Positions 1-11,339 of a stretch of 60,000 nucleotides of DNA are shown here, piece by piece. The translations under genes were made by a program, and so were the position numbers. This DNA comes from Bolinopsis microptera (lineage: Eukaryota; Ctenophora; Tentaculata; Lobata; Bolinopsidae), in NCBI RefSeq assembly GCF_026151205.1, contig NC_087081.1, positions 9,049,246 through 9,109,245 of the forward strand. The letters are read 5' to 3'. Under the pieces are notes generated by a model. It did no database searches. It had not been told where the DNA came from and worked only from the letters and a program-made list of their open reading frames with translations. Each line of letters begins with the position of its first letter. The stretch's first letter is position 1.

Positions 1-159
1 TTATGAAAGCTCATAGTAGGCTACTAGATGCTTATACTAGGTTAGTAGAGGCACACTTCAGGCAAACTCATAATTACTCAAGCCTAGTGTAAAGTTATTT
101 CTACAGGCTACAGCAGGAGTGAGTAATAGGGGAGAGTAATAGGCACTGAGAAGTGAGAC

Positions 160-1100
160 CTACATCCTCGACAGTCGAAACAAGCTCGCACTGCAAAGGG
201 GAGGCCTGCCTTCCGAGATCGCATTACCAGGGGAAAGCCTCGAGTCCAAATTTGTGTATCGAGGGGTAGGTGCAGACTTCGATAAACCGAAAAACCAAAA
301 AAATATTTTCGGCTTATAATGAAGAGGGTAGCATGAAACGTGGAGAAAAGTGTTTTTTAGAAAAACTTTGAAAAATTTTGACTTAGAAAATTTTCGGCCC
401 GAGTCATTCTCGATACGTACCTCTCGTATCGAGAGCTCCCGATTCCGAGCTCGTGTTGCAAAGGGGAGGCCTGCCTTCCGAGATCGCATTACCAGGGGGA
501 AGCCTCGAGTCCAAAATTGTGTACCGAGAGGTAATTTTCTAAGTCAAAATTTTTCAAAGTTTTTCTGAAAAACACTTTTCTCCACGTTTCATGCTACTCT
601 ATAATTCATTATTTGCCGAAAATATTTTTTCGGTTTTTCGAAGTCCACACCTTCCACAATTTTGGACTCGAAGTAATGCGATCTCAGAAGGCAGGCCTCC
701 CCTTTGCAACACGAGCTCGGAATCGGGAGCTCTCGATACGGGAGGTACGTATCGAAAATGACTCGGACCGAACATTTTCTAAGTCAACATTTTTCAAAGT
801 TTTTCTGAAAACCACTTTTCTCCATGTTTCATGATACTCTGTTCATTATTGGCCGAAAATATTTTTTCGGTTTTTCGAAGTCCACACCTTCCCCTCGATA
901 CACAATTTTGGACTCGAGGTAATGCGATCTCGGAAGGCAGGCCTCCCCTTTGCAACACGAGCTCGGAATCGGGAGCTCTCGATACGGGAGGTACGTATCG
1001 AAAATGACTCGGACTGAACATTTTCTAAGTCAGAATTTTTCAAAGTTTTTCTGAAAACCACTTTTCTCCATGTTTCATGATACTCTGTTCATTATTGGCC
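160..1100. repeat. Inverted and tandem array of ~240-bp units
   Basis: A unit containing the string GAGGCCTGCCTTCCGAGATC is present in both orientations. Left of about position 530 the units read one way, to the right they read as the reverse complement, so 160-530 and 535-900 form a large inverted repeat. On the right the landmark AAGTCA recurs at 541, 781 and 1027, giving tandem spacings of 240 and 246 bp. The open frames here, including nearly identical ones on opposite strands, follow from the repeat and are not genes. Confidence 0.85.
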
Positions 1101-1149
1101 GAAAATATCTTTTTTTTAAATAATTTTTCTCGAAATTCTAAATTTTTCA

Positions 1150-1360
1150 GGTTTTCAATGGCATAAAATGGCATAAAATGGCATAAAATGGAGACTATTT
1201 CTATGGAGAAAATGGAAAAACCTATGAGTAATTCTCCATTTTCTCCATTTATGCCATTGGCCCCCCCCCCCCCCCCCCCCCCGATAATTCACGAAAAAAG
1301 TGGATGACATTATCCAAATATCTACAAATATCCACTTGGCCCCCCCCCCCCCCACATAGT
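1150..1360. repeat. Low-complexity block with two poly-C runs
   Basis: Contains three direct ATGGCATAAA copies (1158-1190), an inverted counterpart ending TTTATGCCATTGG, a C homopolymer of about 22 bases (1261-1282) and a second of about 16 bases (1338-1353). Both runs follow the string TTGG. Homopolymers this long are prone to assembly error, so the exact lengths are not reliable. Confidence 0.8.
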
Positions 1361-1646
1361 CTCTACACCTTTACCCTCTGGTCCCTAGGGTCAGCTGATC
1401 CCGGGCCAGAGGAAAACTACAGACTGCCAAGGTTTGACGCCTAGGCAGTCGAGACCTCTTATTGAGACCCTTTATAATAATAAATACAACATTTATAAAC
1501 CGCCTTATAGCTAAATCATATAACTCGATATAATTTAATCCTGGAGATAAACTCCAGTGCTTTCTAAAGCGGCTCTTACATTAACTGAGCTTAGTTTAAT
1601 TGAAAATTAGACATGACAAGTTCATTTTACCTATGTAAATGCAAAA

Positions 1647-2822
1647 TCAATCAAATGCTAGAGAAAAGAAGTATGTTTTAAGTTTGGTCTTGAAAGATGT
1701 AACTGACTCAGCTGATCTTATGTCGTATGGCAAGGAATTAAATACTTTAACTGCACAGTGACTAAAAGCTTTCTCTGTGTTTACATAGTTAGGAGAGGGC
1801 GGAAAACTAAGGTAAAAATAATCATTATCAAGACGTACATTTTTAAAACTTTGCTGCCTAGGAGATATCAACTCTTTTAAGTAAGGAGGAGCTATATTAT
1901 TTAAACACTTGTAGGCAAGTAGGGCAATCTTAAAATCTATTCTAAATCTAACTGGTAGAAAATGAACTTTCTTAAGTAGTGGAGTAGTGTGTGCCTTTCT
2001 TCCTCTCCCGAAAATAAATCTTACAGCAGAATTTTGCACCTTCTGTAAACGACTTAAATCATAAGAGCTCAGTCCAAAATATACGCTATTGCAATAATCA
2101 ATTCTAGAGAGTACTAGAGCATGAACAAGCTGAATCTTAAGGTTAAAAGACAGTTTTGATGCAATAAACCACAAATTTCTGATCTGAATATTACATGCTT
2201 GAACCACTGACGTAATCTGATCACTCATTGAAAGATAACTGTCCAAATACAGCCCAAGACTCTTCACAGTTCCACTAACAACATGTGGCTCTTGATCCTT
2301 AACAATCTGTAGAGAGGCTGGAATATTTGTTGAGTCAAATTTAGAGGATATAACGATGACTTCAGTCTTAGAAGAATTCAGTTGAAGGAAATTGTTTGTC
2401 ATCCATTTCTTGATATCAGACATACAGTGTTCCATATTGTGCTCTAGCTGTGATGGGTCATCAGAATCAAGAGTGAAATACAGCTGGGTGTCATCAGCAT
2501 ACAAATGAATACAGCACCCATGCATACTTGCAATGTTCTCAAGATCTTTGGTGTACAATATGAATAGCAGGGGGCCAAGGATTGAACCTTGTGGCACACC
2601 TATCTCAAGAACAGTTGCTGAGGAAGACGAATCCTTGACTTTGACACAAAATGAACGGTTAGCCAAGTAGGACCTGATCCATGTATATGTAAGAGCAATG
2701 CCTGTAATGCCATAAGCAGATCTTAGCTTCTTGATTAATCTTGGGTGATTGACAGTATCAAAGGCAGCACTCAAATCTAGAAGTAAAAGAACAACTTTAG
2801 TTTTCTTGTCAATAGTTATCAA
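1647..2822 (-). pseudogene. RT catalytic core and C-terminus (CR1/L2-like LINE)
   Basis: 391 codons of open frame. Visible RT motifs are LLDLSAAFDTVNH (first catalytic Asp), GVPQGSILGPLLF and YADDTQLY (second catalytic pair), followed by the LQLNSSKTEVI strand and a C-terminal region with the typical PVRFRIDFK and LAYKCLNN strings. No RNase H is seen, as expected for CR1/L2. The first codon as opened is TTG, so translation would have begun upstream before the frameshift. The RT motifs themselves are intact, so decay is recent or slight. Confidence 0.85.
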
Positions 2823-3712
2823 GATGTCGTTAAATGGATTCTGGTTGTTGCAGTTTCACAGCTATGAAACTTCCTATAGCCGGACTGAACTTTAGAAAGC
2901 AAGTTGTTATCCTCAAGATAACTGGTGAGCTGTATAGATACACACTTCTCAATGATTTTTGACAAGAATGAGAGATTGCTAATAGGCCTATAGTTAGATA
3001 GAGATTCACCGTCAAGGCCACGTTTCTTCAAACTTGGACGAATGAGAGCCTCCTTAAGTTTTATAGGAAACTCACCTTTAACTAATGATTCATTGACTAT
3101 AAATGAGATCAGAGGAAGGAGTTCTGGGAGACACTTGATGAGAATCTTTGTAGGTATGGGGTCAAGATCACAGAATTTGTTAGACATATTCTTTATGATG
3201 CTTACTAGTTCTTCATCAGACACATGACGGAATTGTACTATCTTTGGGCTATTAGAAAGAGGAACAAATTCATCTGAGTTAGGAGTATCTTGGGATTGTT
3301 GTTCTAAATAAATGTTGTTGTATATGTTGTCGACCTTTGATTTAAAGAACTGTGCAAAGTTGTTAGCACTCTCAAGATTCGAAGAGCAAGAAGGTGTAGT
3401 AGTACTAACTTTTTCTTTATTGAGCAACTTATTAACGATGGAATAAGTCTTTTTAGCATCACCTGCACTATCTTGTAACCTTGTTTTGTAGAAGTGATCT
3501 CTTGTGGATACAATGACTGAGGATGCTCTCTCTGATGCTTTCCTGTACAGTCGTTTATAATCTGGGCAATCATGATTCTTTTGATACAGTCTCTCAATCT
3601 TTCTTCTCATTGCTTTTGCTTGTTGACAGTGTGTAGACCACCATTCAGCGTTATGATCTTTTCTTGGGATGAAAGTTTTTTCTTTAGCATGCTTGTCCAA
3701 AATACTGCTCAA
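2819..3712 (-). pseudogene. RT N-terminal segment (CR1/L2-like LINE)
   Basis: A 297-residue open segment holding the endonuclease-RT linker and the first RT motifs: LDPIPTKIL, a KEALIRPSLKK strand, NYRPISNLSFLSKIIEK and QSGYRKFHSCETA. It ends at a stop 10 codons after the last motif. The reading continues in a second frame with NDILITIDKK, so a single-base change near 2835 separates it from the RT core. Confidence 0.8.
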
Positions 3713-3754
3713 CTCAGACTCATAGATATCAACTGCACTATCGAGGTCATTGAA

Positions 3755-4159
3755 TCAATCAGTGTCACATAGTTTTGACTTAAGAATGTCCTCAACAAAA
3801 GCATCTAGGTCTAAGCAAGCAATGTTTCTGTAAGTAATTGGTTCTAGAGTGCCTATGGGTGCTGGAGATACATTGCAATTGAAAGCAACAAAGTAGTGGT
3901 CAGACGATGTGCCAGAATCAGTAATGACAGGATCTAAAACTTCAATGCAATCGTGAGTAAAAGAACCATCCCTGGTAATTACAAGATCTAATATGCCCCC
4001 ATCTCTGTGTGTTGCAGCTGAAATTTGTTGCACCCACCCACAAGACCTAAGTAGTGAATTAAACCTTTGTTTTGTATATTTAACGGCCCCAACGTTAATG
4101 TGGCTCTTGCTTTCACCTAACCATGTGCTTTCGCGCCACTTCGGGCGCGCTTGTTTCAC
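3755..4159 (-). pseudogene. AP endonuclease C-terminal fragment (CR1/L2-like LINE)
   Basis: A 134-residue open segment. It contains a GGILDLVIT-type strand and the terminal SDHYFVAF motif, in which the SDH is the conserved end of the exonuclease-endonuclease-phosphatase fold used by LINEs to nick target DNA. The catalytic N-terminal Asn and Glu region is absent. The frame closes at a stop about 40 bp before the next segment opens in another frame. Confidence 0.75.
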
Positions 4160-4735
4160 AAGTCAAGAAAAGCACCTATCCACGAACCCCGATGGGAAGG
4201 TTCGTGCGCGCGTGCGCAGTGCTGACAACAGCGTCTATGTAGCGCAGGTAGTCTTGGCACTTCTCCCTCCAGTATGCAGTAAACACTTTTCAGGTTTCTA
4301 TAGTGCATAGTGACAGTGTTTAGGGGTTAATTAGGTATAAACTACAGTACAGCTGTACTTACACCTACATTCACAAGCATGCAAGCTCACCTGGTCCAAT
4401 GAGCGGGAAACGGAGGACAAGGTCTGGTGACGTCATAGTCACGTGACCTCATAGGCTCATAATCACGTGACCTCAGACCCAATCAATGATCAATTAGGTT
4501 CGGGCATGGTCAGCCCACTGTCACTCGATCTTGAGGTGACGCACGACACCTCGTTTATGCAGTCAATGTCTGAAAGGCTACACACGTCGCATAAGAGGAC
4601 AAAAGCGCGGGAAATTTTGGCACCACTGTAGAGTGGTGCCAAAATCGTTGGGTGTGTTCATGGCTAGAGCCCTTTTTACCGCCGTGAGGCGGGCGCGCGC
4701 TACTGCAAGCGCAAGGGCTCTGGATAGAGCAAGCT
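4160..4735. other. Intergenic stretch with hairpins
   Basis: No coding signal seen. It holds two CACGTGACCTCA-type repeats at 4438-4476, a perfect 14-bp-stem hairpin at 4614-4645 (ATTTTGGCACCACT, 4-base loop, then its complement), and a GC-rich inverted pair AGAGCCCTT / AAGGGCTCT at about 4666 and 4711. The string GCGCTTGTTTCACAAGT at about 4146 also occurs near 54365. Confidence 0.6.
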
Positions 4736-5957
4736 CTTGCTATGTGTTGGTTCAGCCGAATTAATTATTATATTTAATCAAGTTTATTTTTCTCGTTAGT
4801 TGTCATCCGGCCAAACATTAAGCAACTTATATTGCAGTACCATTTATCATTTAGTAATCAAAATATGTCATTGTAATTTTGCATGGCTGAAATGTAACGC
4901 TTGATTTATATATATAATGATTAATTGAATTTTCAAATAAAATAAAAAAATTAGAGTTTTGTATATTAGAGCTTTAGCCACAGGTTGGTTGGTCTTCACA
5001 GAGCCCCACAGTTTCAATTCCTTGTTTAACTAGCCGTACAGCAAGGATATCCACTGTGTTCACCAGGTTAGGCACATAACCAACACTACCTTGGCAAAGT
5101 CAGCTATATATTATGGTTTTCTCGAAAGTATGAGAAAAGACCATTTTTGAGAAAAGACAATTTTATTATTTATCACCAATTCAATACACAATTTTTTCCC
5201 GATCCATGACCCAAAGCAAAGGTGCCGAAGGCACGACAGAGTCAAGGACAAGGGTTAGCGATCAAGGTTTTTTTTATATGGTAGCTTGGCGACCGTGCCT
5301 GCGAGCGTGGGACCGTACGTGCCTGCGAGCACTGTTATCGCCCACGTGACTACCTGCGCAAAGTTATTTTGCGTGATAATCTGAATTATATAATTATTGG
5401 CGCGCGGCGCTAAACCAACCAAGTACATTATTAATTTCATCATGTGCGTATCCCACTAGGCACTAATTGATAGCATATTATTATTATTTTGAGTTAGTAT
5501 TACTATTTTGCACAGATCCGTGTCAGGTTGCGTAAACAATAAACATATGGTTACATAGAAGTATACACGATTTTCAAATTCAATATAGAATTATATTAAC
5601 TGGGTGGCGCTCGGCAGTCGGCATGTCTCTTCGCCATATTTGCATGTTTATATAAACAGTAAAGACAGGGTCGTCCCCAGGTTGTATGGAATATGATAAA
5701 TACGCCATCACGGATCGGGAAATTGAGCGGCCATCCACAAATGAAAAGCGGCCGCATTTCTTGTTGTATTAGAAAATTCAATTAATTATCATATATATAA
5801 ATCAAGCGTTACATTTCAGCCATGCAAAATTACAACGACATATTTTGATACACTAAATAATAAATGGTACTGCAATATAAGTTTCTTAATGTTTGGCCGG
5901 ATGACAACTAACTAAAAGAAAAAATAAACTGAACAAACACATCACACATAGCAATGT
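4736..5957. mobile_element. TIR element with ~200-bp terminal inverted repeats
   Basis: Left arm about 4736-4938 and right arm about 5770-5957 are inverted copies at roughly 90 percent by eye; landmarks are CATCCGGCCAAACATTAAG and AATGTAACGCTTGATTTATA. The outer ends read TTGCTATGTG and CACATAGCAA. The 0.8-kb interior has no recognisable coding region. I could not confirm a target duplication, so the superfamily is open; non-autonomous DNA transposon or foldback element is the likely reading. Confidence 0.65.
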
Positions 5958-6057
5958 AAATAAAAATATATGCAAGATGTTCCATTATTTAGGATGAACT
6001 TCCAAACATGGACGTTATTTGATCGCCGTTTTGGGTATCAGTGTAGTAAAATTTTTG

Positions 6058-7655
6058 TAGCACGATGCGTTACTGTGCCGCGACACTCAATTATGTGCAC
6101 TCAATTATGTGCACTCAATTATGCTTCTCGATCAGCGAAATGCGCTACTGTGCCTCGCCGAGCTGCGATGAATTTCGACCGTTGTTACTGGTTTGGCCCA
6201 GCGCGCGCTACTTCGCAGCACTTGCCATCGAGAAGAAAGCGGCGCGCGCTACTTCGAAGAAATTTAGACGATTGTAGCGAGATGCACTACTGGTCCGCGC
6301 CGCGCATATTCTCGTAGATCGGCGAGATGCACCACTGGGCCTCGCCTTATAGGTTTATAACCTACCAGGACGCGCACCGAGTTGGATTCGTCGACGGTCC
6401 AATATATGGAACAGATATTTTACGAGTATCACCCGTTAAAGCCTCGCCGAGCTAGGAAAGATTGACATCAAAAATCAATTTAGACGAGTAACTTCCGTCA
6501 ACTAAACGATCAATTGAAATCGTCGATTAATAAAATTTAAATTTTGTTTTATTAAATACTCAAAACATTAAATGTTAAAGTAGCTAATCTTAAATTTGAT
6601 CCTTCGAACAGCTGTTGAGCTGAGCAATGAAACGCAAACATAATCTTAGCAAAATGAATATATTTCTTTTATCTTCAGCATTTAATCAGTCACATAATCT
6701 GAGAATATCAATGGTTAGTTTGAAAATGTCAAAAATTCTCATCAAAAAGGTAGTAAAGTCTCAAAAAATTAATTTAGCATCTCGTCAAAATGGAATAGTT
6801 TAAAATCGGAACAAAATTAATGGCATATACTATAAAATGTGAAGTCTGCAGTAGTTCATTAAATCAAAAAGATGCAATTCAAAAATGTTAAAGTATGAAG
6901 TAGCCCTCAATTTTTAAATGAATTCTTTGTATTTGCCCGACAAGAAACATTTTGATGATTTTCAAACTAAACTTTTTGAAAAAGTAATTTTTTATGATTG
7001 CAAGGCGATCTCGGAAGCGGGTGGGATTTGTTATACGTTATATGACCTGCCGCGCAAGTACGAGTGCGCGGCTCCCCCTCATGTATCGTAAGAACGATAA
7101 TGGAACGACCGTGGGGGTCACGACGTGATACAAAGCGGAATTGGGGAACTTAAAGGCGGAGGTGGGGCGGATTGTGGTAGGTTCACTTTACACTTCTCCA
7201 AGTCAGTTAATAGAAAACGTAAGACCGCCATAAATGTTGACTATTATTTGTATTTGATCACAAGAGGGGTAAGGCAAAGTGCAAAGAAACTGCTGCATAT
7301 AACTTAACGCATAACGGGTGATATAGTACTCGTAAAATATCTGTTCCATATATTCCAGGATATCTAGGTTCCATATATTCCAGGACCGTCGACGAGTCCA
7401 ACTCGGCGCGCGTCCTGGTAGGTTGTAAACCTACAACATATAACTGATGCTCAAGCTGCTGCTGTCGCGCGCGCGCGCCCATAGCAGTAGTGAGCAGCAG
7501 TGAGCAGCAGTGAGCAACATAACAGTGAGCAGCAGTTATTTGATTCACGATTTCAATCCTTCCTAGCTCTGAGCTCGGCGAGGCCCAGTGGTGCATCTCG
7601 CTGATCTACGAGATCAGAATATGCGCGGTGCGGCTCAGTAGTGCATATATTTATA
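6058..7655. mobile_element. Nested inverted-repeat element
   Basis: The segment 6277-6475 (GAGATGCACTACTGG, GTAGATCGGCGAGATGCACC, GTCCAATATATGGAACAG) reappears inverted and reordered at 7314-7650. Its 5' part (6058-6160, GATGCGTTACTGTGCC and GCGCTACTGTGCC) reappears inverted at 54130-54240. The interior 6470-7020 is AT-rich without coding signal. This looks like a composite foldback element, probably with later insertions, one being the ~100-bp element at 7028-7133. Confidence 0.5.
7028..7133 (+). mobile_element. ~100-bp hairpin-rich mobile element, copy 1
   Basis: Matches the copies at 19752-19854 and 54250-54344. Ends are TTGTTATACG and GTGATACAA, with a GC-rich hairpin in the centre and the GACCGTGGGGGTC string near the right end. 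Flanking octamers GGTGGGAT (7020-7027) and AGCGGAAT (7134-7141) agree at 5 of 8 positions and differ only by transitions, as expected of an old, decayed target duplication. This is the most diverged copy. Confidence 0.7.
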
Positions 7656-7960
7656 AGCGTGTCTTCACTGCGCAATGCCGAATGCACGCCGGGCCACAGG
7701 AGGAGCTAAGTGCAAAGAAACTGCCACTAACTGCTACTAACTGCCACTAACTGCCACTAACTGCCACTAACTGCCACAAACTGCCACTAACTGCCACAAA
7801 ATGCCACTAACTGCTACTAACTGCCACTAACTGCCACTAACTGCCACTAACTGCTACAATCGCGCCCACGCATTTGCGCGCGACAGTAGCAGTTAGTGGC
7901 AGTTAGTGGCAGTTAGTGGCAGTTTGAGTTAGTAGCAGTTAGTGGCAGTTTTTATGCGCG
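7434..7960. repeat. Foldback minisatellite arms (CTGCCACTAA / TTAGTGGCAG), left
   Basis: Around 14 near-exact copies of the decamer CTGCCACTAA (variants CTGCTACTAA, CTGCCACAAA) fill 7721-7858. After a GC-rich core with GCGCCCACGCATTTGCGCGC, the complementary decamer runs 7885-7950. A second array of GTGAGCAGCA units lies at 7487-7535. The same architecture is found inverted at 19227-19590, including the flanking string AGGAGGAGCTAAGTGC. The ORF across 7258-7596 is a product of the repeats. Confidence 0.8.
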
Positions 7961-7999
7961 TCGGGATTTCAAATCGAGCGCTCATCAATTTTTATAATA

Positions 8000-8794
8000 G
8001 CAAGTCCGCAGCGTTTAGAGCTGCATTGTTGATTACTGGGCCGCGCTCACAGCTCAGCCTGTCATTCCGCCGAATCTCTATTCATTAATGAACATGATAG
8101 CCTGAGGTCCCCAGGTAACATTGTTGACTAAACCAAAGTGTGCACGTTGCGCTAGATGTCAAATGTTGCAGATAGCGTATACGTTTTTTAAAACTATGTT
8201 TTGATTTGATTTAACTTAACTTGTAGTAAACGGTCGGCCGTTTTACAACACGTCAATATGACTGCTTGTGTTACTGTTAGTTTCGACATTAAATATTTTG
8301 TTCTCGCATGAGTATATAAATGTTTTATATGAATTATGAAATGAGAAGTCGTGTATTGTGTAATAGATTCAGAAAACTCGTAAATGTGCAAGTATATGAA
8401 TATTTATATCATATCCATTGAATTATAATTATATTCATGGGACCAGCAAAAGCTCACAGTTAACAGCATTTATTTTTATTTATGATAAGATGATAAGTTC
8501 GTTATGAGCAATTTTTAATTTAGTTCGTATCAGGCTAGGAGTCTAGTAATCGAGTTTTATTTGTTAATTAAAAAAACTTCTCTACGGTATTAGGTAAACT
8601 GCTGTGATAGATCGGAGCGCAGCAAAAAATTTAATATGTAATAGCTTGTCCTGGACCGAATTCTACCAAATATTATCACTACAAGTATAACACTTTTCGG
8701 ATTAAAAAGGGTGCTGTCCAAACTATGAGTATGTTAACAGTGCGCGGTGATATGATTGAAGCTGAAGTCAGCACTAAAAATTAAAGTAGATATT
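8000..8794. other. AT-rich stretch, no gene seen
   Basis: No coding or RNA signal found. The segment 8050-8125 (CCTGTCATTCCGCC ... GCCTGAGG ... CCAGGTAA) is a diverged partial copy of part of the inverted-repeat arm at 9467-9595, so at least this part is old repeat. Confidence 0.5.
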
Positions 8795-10136
8795 ATTATT
8801 AGAAAATATATGAATTTGGGACAAAATAATTTACTATCGAAGGAAATAAATATTAACTTTTTGATAAGAAAAGCGATTACTAACTACACACTACAGTTAC
8901 ACAAACACTGCATGGCAATACGATTACAAATTGTTTAAATGTTAAATCCGGGTATCGCTATTAGTATTGTGCTATTGTGCCAAAATTACAATATTATATG
9001 GTCAATCGTAATCATTTGCAATTTGGAAGACCCCTCTGCTGATATGTAAACGACCCCTTATATTAACTTGATTATAGCAAACCGCGTGATGTTTATTGAT
9101 CATCAGTTCGATATGACGATAGTTATGAGAAATGCTACAAAACTACAATTTCCATCACCAGTTTTAGAACTAAACGCTTGATTGACGGTTCAGAACTTTA
9201 TTTGAATAACAGGGCCTCCCACGGATTAAACAGTTTTGTGCGGAGAAAGAAGTGAAGAGAGTACGAAGCCAAAGAGTTCTCCGACAATTGTTCCAGCTAG
9301 CCTCACCGCAGCAACGCCAACAGCAAGCAGGGACTTATCCATGCAACCTATACAACGCTGACCAAGAATGGACATGCCACGGTACCACTATAATATTTGC
9401 TTCGATTCTCCGTGATAGCACTAGCAGTAGCAGAATTTGCTGCTTGTAATTCCTGGGCGTTGCTGAACCTGTCATTCCGCCCTATCTGCTATAGGCATAT
9501 TTTTAATCGCCATAATATGTTCAATGTTAAATCAATGTGTTTAACTTAATAAATACAAAAGCCTGAGCGAGGTACCGTTCCCAGGTAAATTCATCTTTGC
9601 AAGTTGAATTTGCGTTTCTGAAACCACTCTCTGCACTGGTAATTGTATTTAAAAGGGAACACAAAATGATGTACGTGACCAAAATTATTCCCCGCGCGAC
9701 GCAATTAGATTCTCTTTCAGAATTAAGTTTCAGTTTCTGGGTAATTCGCGCGTAAAATCATATTTGCACGTGTGCGTTCCATGTTCTCAGAATTAGGCAA
9801 CGGTAAGTTTAATCTTGAACTTTAACTGTTTTGAAACAGGTGCTGTTATTTCATGCTGGGAATCCCAAAAAGTGCTTGATCGGCCAGTTCATAATTGTGT
9901 CTTGCTAAATACTTGGTTAGTTTCATTATGCTTCGACTAATCATCACTGTTGGATTGGGGATGGTATTCAACTGTTGAGGGCCTACTGTAACAGCCATTG
10001 ATACGCTTATAGTTATCAGACAGCAACTAACTGATATCCAATGGGTCTCAGCCATAGAACAATACAGGCTCAACGGTGGCTCGGAAAAGTATAATCTTCA
10101 TGGTCTTATATATGATTTTGGTCTATTAGAACGAGT
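8795..10136. repeat. Large inverted repeat, left arm (~1.35 kb)
   Basis: Reverse complement of 17782-19143. Identity is very high by eye (roughly 98 percent): in a 200-bp sample I saw two substitutions and one 5-bp indel. The inner end is at TTAGAACGAG (10127), the outer end near the TTAGAAAATATA string at 8798. Homology stops abruptly at both ends. An open frame of 75 codons (9846-10073, minus) is identical in the two arms; that reflects the recent duplication and is not by itself evidence of coding. Confidence 0.9.
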
Positions 10137-10225
10137 TTTAAGTGAAATATATCCTCCAGAGATGATTACTAATATAAATAATACTTCAGTTCGTGAAACT
10201 GACTTTTTAGATATTTATAGTCTTA

Positions 10226-11224
10226 GGCCCGTATTCACCAACCTTTAGGTCATACTTAAACAGCGTTTTAAGTATGGGGTCGCACTTAAAAAGGAGTTTA
10301 AGTGGCAACTTTAAAAATGGTATTCACCAAATTCACGATTAAGTGTCACCCTTAATTTTTAAGGGTGACACTTAAAATCCCTTAAATTTGGTATTCACCA
10401 AATCAACTCACGCTTAAGTTGGTACTTAAACTCACACTTAAAACGGATATTTTTAAGGTACACCTATATCAACCTTAAACTACAGACCTCCTACTTAAAA
10501 TATTACTTTCACAGTTTACATACGTAGCAGTCACACATATACATCATGTGTTTGATATTTCCGACACGAGTTTTGATACTTTTGACCCTCACAAAAATTT
10601 TAAATAGTTTGATGAGTAAATGTAATCGTTAAAATCTGAAGTTTATTATTTATTATATACTAGTGCCGTGTGGAACAAAGAAAAACTATAGTGTTTCAAG
10701 AGTAAAAGTAGTAGTAGTGTTTAAAAACAATCTTAATAAAAATAATAAAAATTACGATTAATCCGTTATGTCTCCATTCTCAAGCTCCGCGAGAAGGCCA
10801 GCCGAGAAAGGCAGATCGGTAGAGGTGGCTGTTGGTACCAGGTTGTCCCTGTGGACCCTTAGAATCTCCAACCAAAGTTCGTGCCTTTCAGCCTGCTGCA
10901 TTTGCATTTGCTGCATCTCAATTTGCTGAATTGCCAGAATCCCCATTCTTGCTTGATGAAGCTCTTCTGCCCGATCCTGCAACAGTTCTTCCCTATGTGT
11001 TGCCTTGGGTTGAAATGATGAGGTAGGAGAATTTCTCTGCCTCTCGTTCTTTACCTCCAACGAGGGTTTCCTCTTTGAGCTTGCTGGGATACCGATGCTC
11101 GAACTTGTTGCTGGAGTGCTGGGGCACTCTTGCTCCTCTTCGCCCAGGTTTATTACCTCTACATCTGGTGAGGGGTCAGTATCTTTTAGACTCCCAAGGG
11201 TGGAGTCAGAGTCAGACTCATACT
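10226..11224 (-). mobile_element. PIF/Harbinger-like element fragment
   Basis: The left end GGCCCGTATTCACCAACC and three spaced TATTCACCAA repeats (10233, 10321, 10393) with runs of CTTAAA/TTTAAG resemble the terminal and subterminal regions of animal Harbinger elements. The flank TTA before GGCCCG fits the 3-bp target of that superfamily. A coding fragment of the accessory Myb/SANT-type protein follows. No second terminus and no HARBI1-type transposase are present; the fragment stops at the palindromes at 11224. Confidence 0.55.
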
Positions 11225-11225
11225 T
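10758..11225 (-). pseudogene. Harbinger accessory Myb/SANT-like protein, C-terminal fragment
   Basis: The minus-strand frame is open from the palindrome at 11225 to the stop at 10758, about 155 codons. It starts with a Ser/Asp-rich stretch (YESDSDSTLG), then an acidic-Pro segment, then a Gln/Met-rich heptad region (QQIEMQQMQMQQAERHELW) likely to form a coiled coil, and ends AELENGDITD. This layout is that of the tail of the Myb-like proteins encoded by Harbinger transposons, which help bring the transposase to the nucleus and DNA. The N-terminal DNA-binding tri-helix is missing, so it is a broken copy. The family call is inference from composition and context. Confidence 0.5.
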
Positions 11226-11329
11226 GAGAATTTAGTTAGCCATGATGCAGTGCATCATGGCTAACTAAATTCTCAACTTTATAATATCAGTTGTGTGCAT
11301 CAGATGCACACAACTGATATTATAAAGTT
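11224..11329. repeat. Two abutting near-perfect palindromes
   Basis: Palindrome 1 spans 11224-11276 (26-bp arms around a single G at 11250). Palindrome 2 spans 11275-11329 (27-bp arms around a single A). Both are perfect and they overlap by two bases. Loops of one base are incompatible with a simple RNA stem but fit cruciform extrusion or end-to-end foldback duplication. A similar pair occurs at 53913-53978. Confidence 0.9.
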
Positions 11330-11339
11330 TTCAAATTTG

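Larger units (their letters stand above)
1380..4159 (-). mobile_element. Decayed CR1/L2-like non-LTR retrotransposon, 5' truncated
   Basis: Three minus-strand open segments cover, in order, the end of an AP-like endonuclease, the linker with the N-terminal RT motifs, and the RT core with its C-terminal part. Their order and motifs (NYRPISNLS, QSGYR, GVPQGSILGP, YADDTQLY) fit the CR1/L2/Jockey group. The segments lie in different frames, so the copy is dead. The endonuclease lacks its N-terminal half, which indicates 5' truncation near 4159. The 3' region from 1646 down to about 1380 is non-coding and ends in an ATT/ATA-rich stretch at 1470-1490; I could not define the exact 3' end or a target duplication. 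Confidence 0.85.

Noticed and set aside
160-1061. Family of ~70-110-codon ORFs on both strands
   Set aside because: All are readings of one ~240-bp repeat in two orientations.
7721-7950. CRISPR-like array
   Set aside because: Units are contiguous decamers without spacers, in an animal genome.
9846-10073. Conserved 75-codon gene (identical at 17842-18069)
   Set aside because: Identity is explained by the recent duplication of the whole arm; no domain or splice support.
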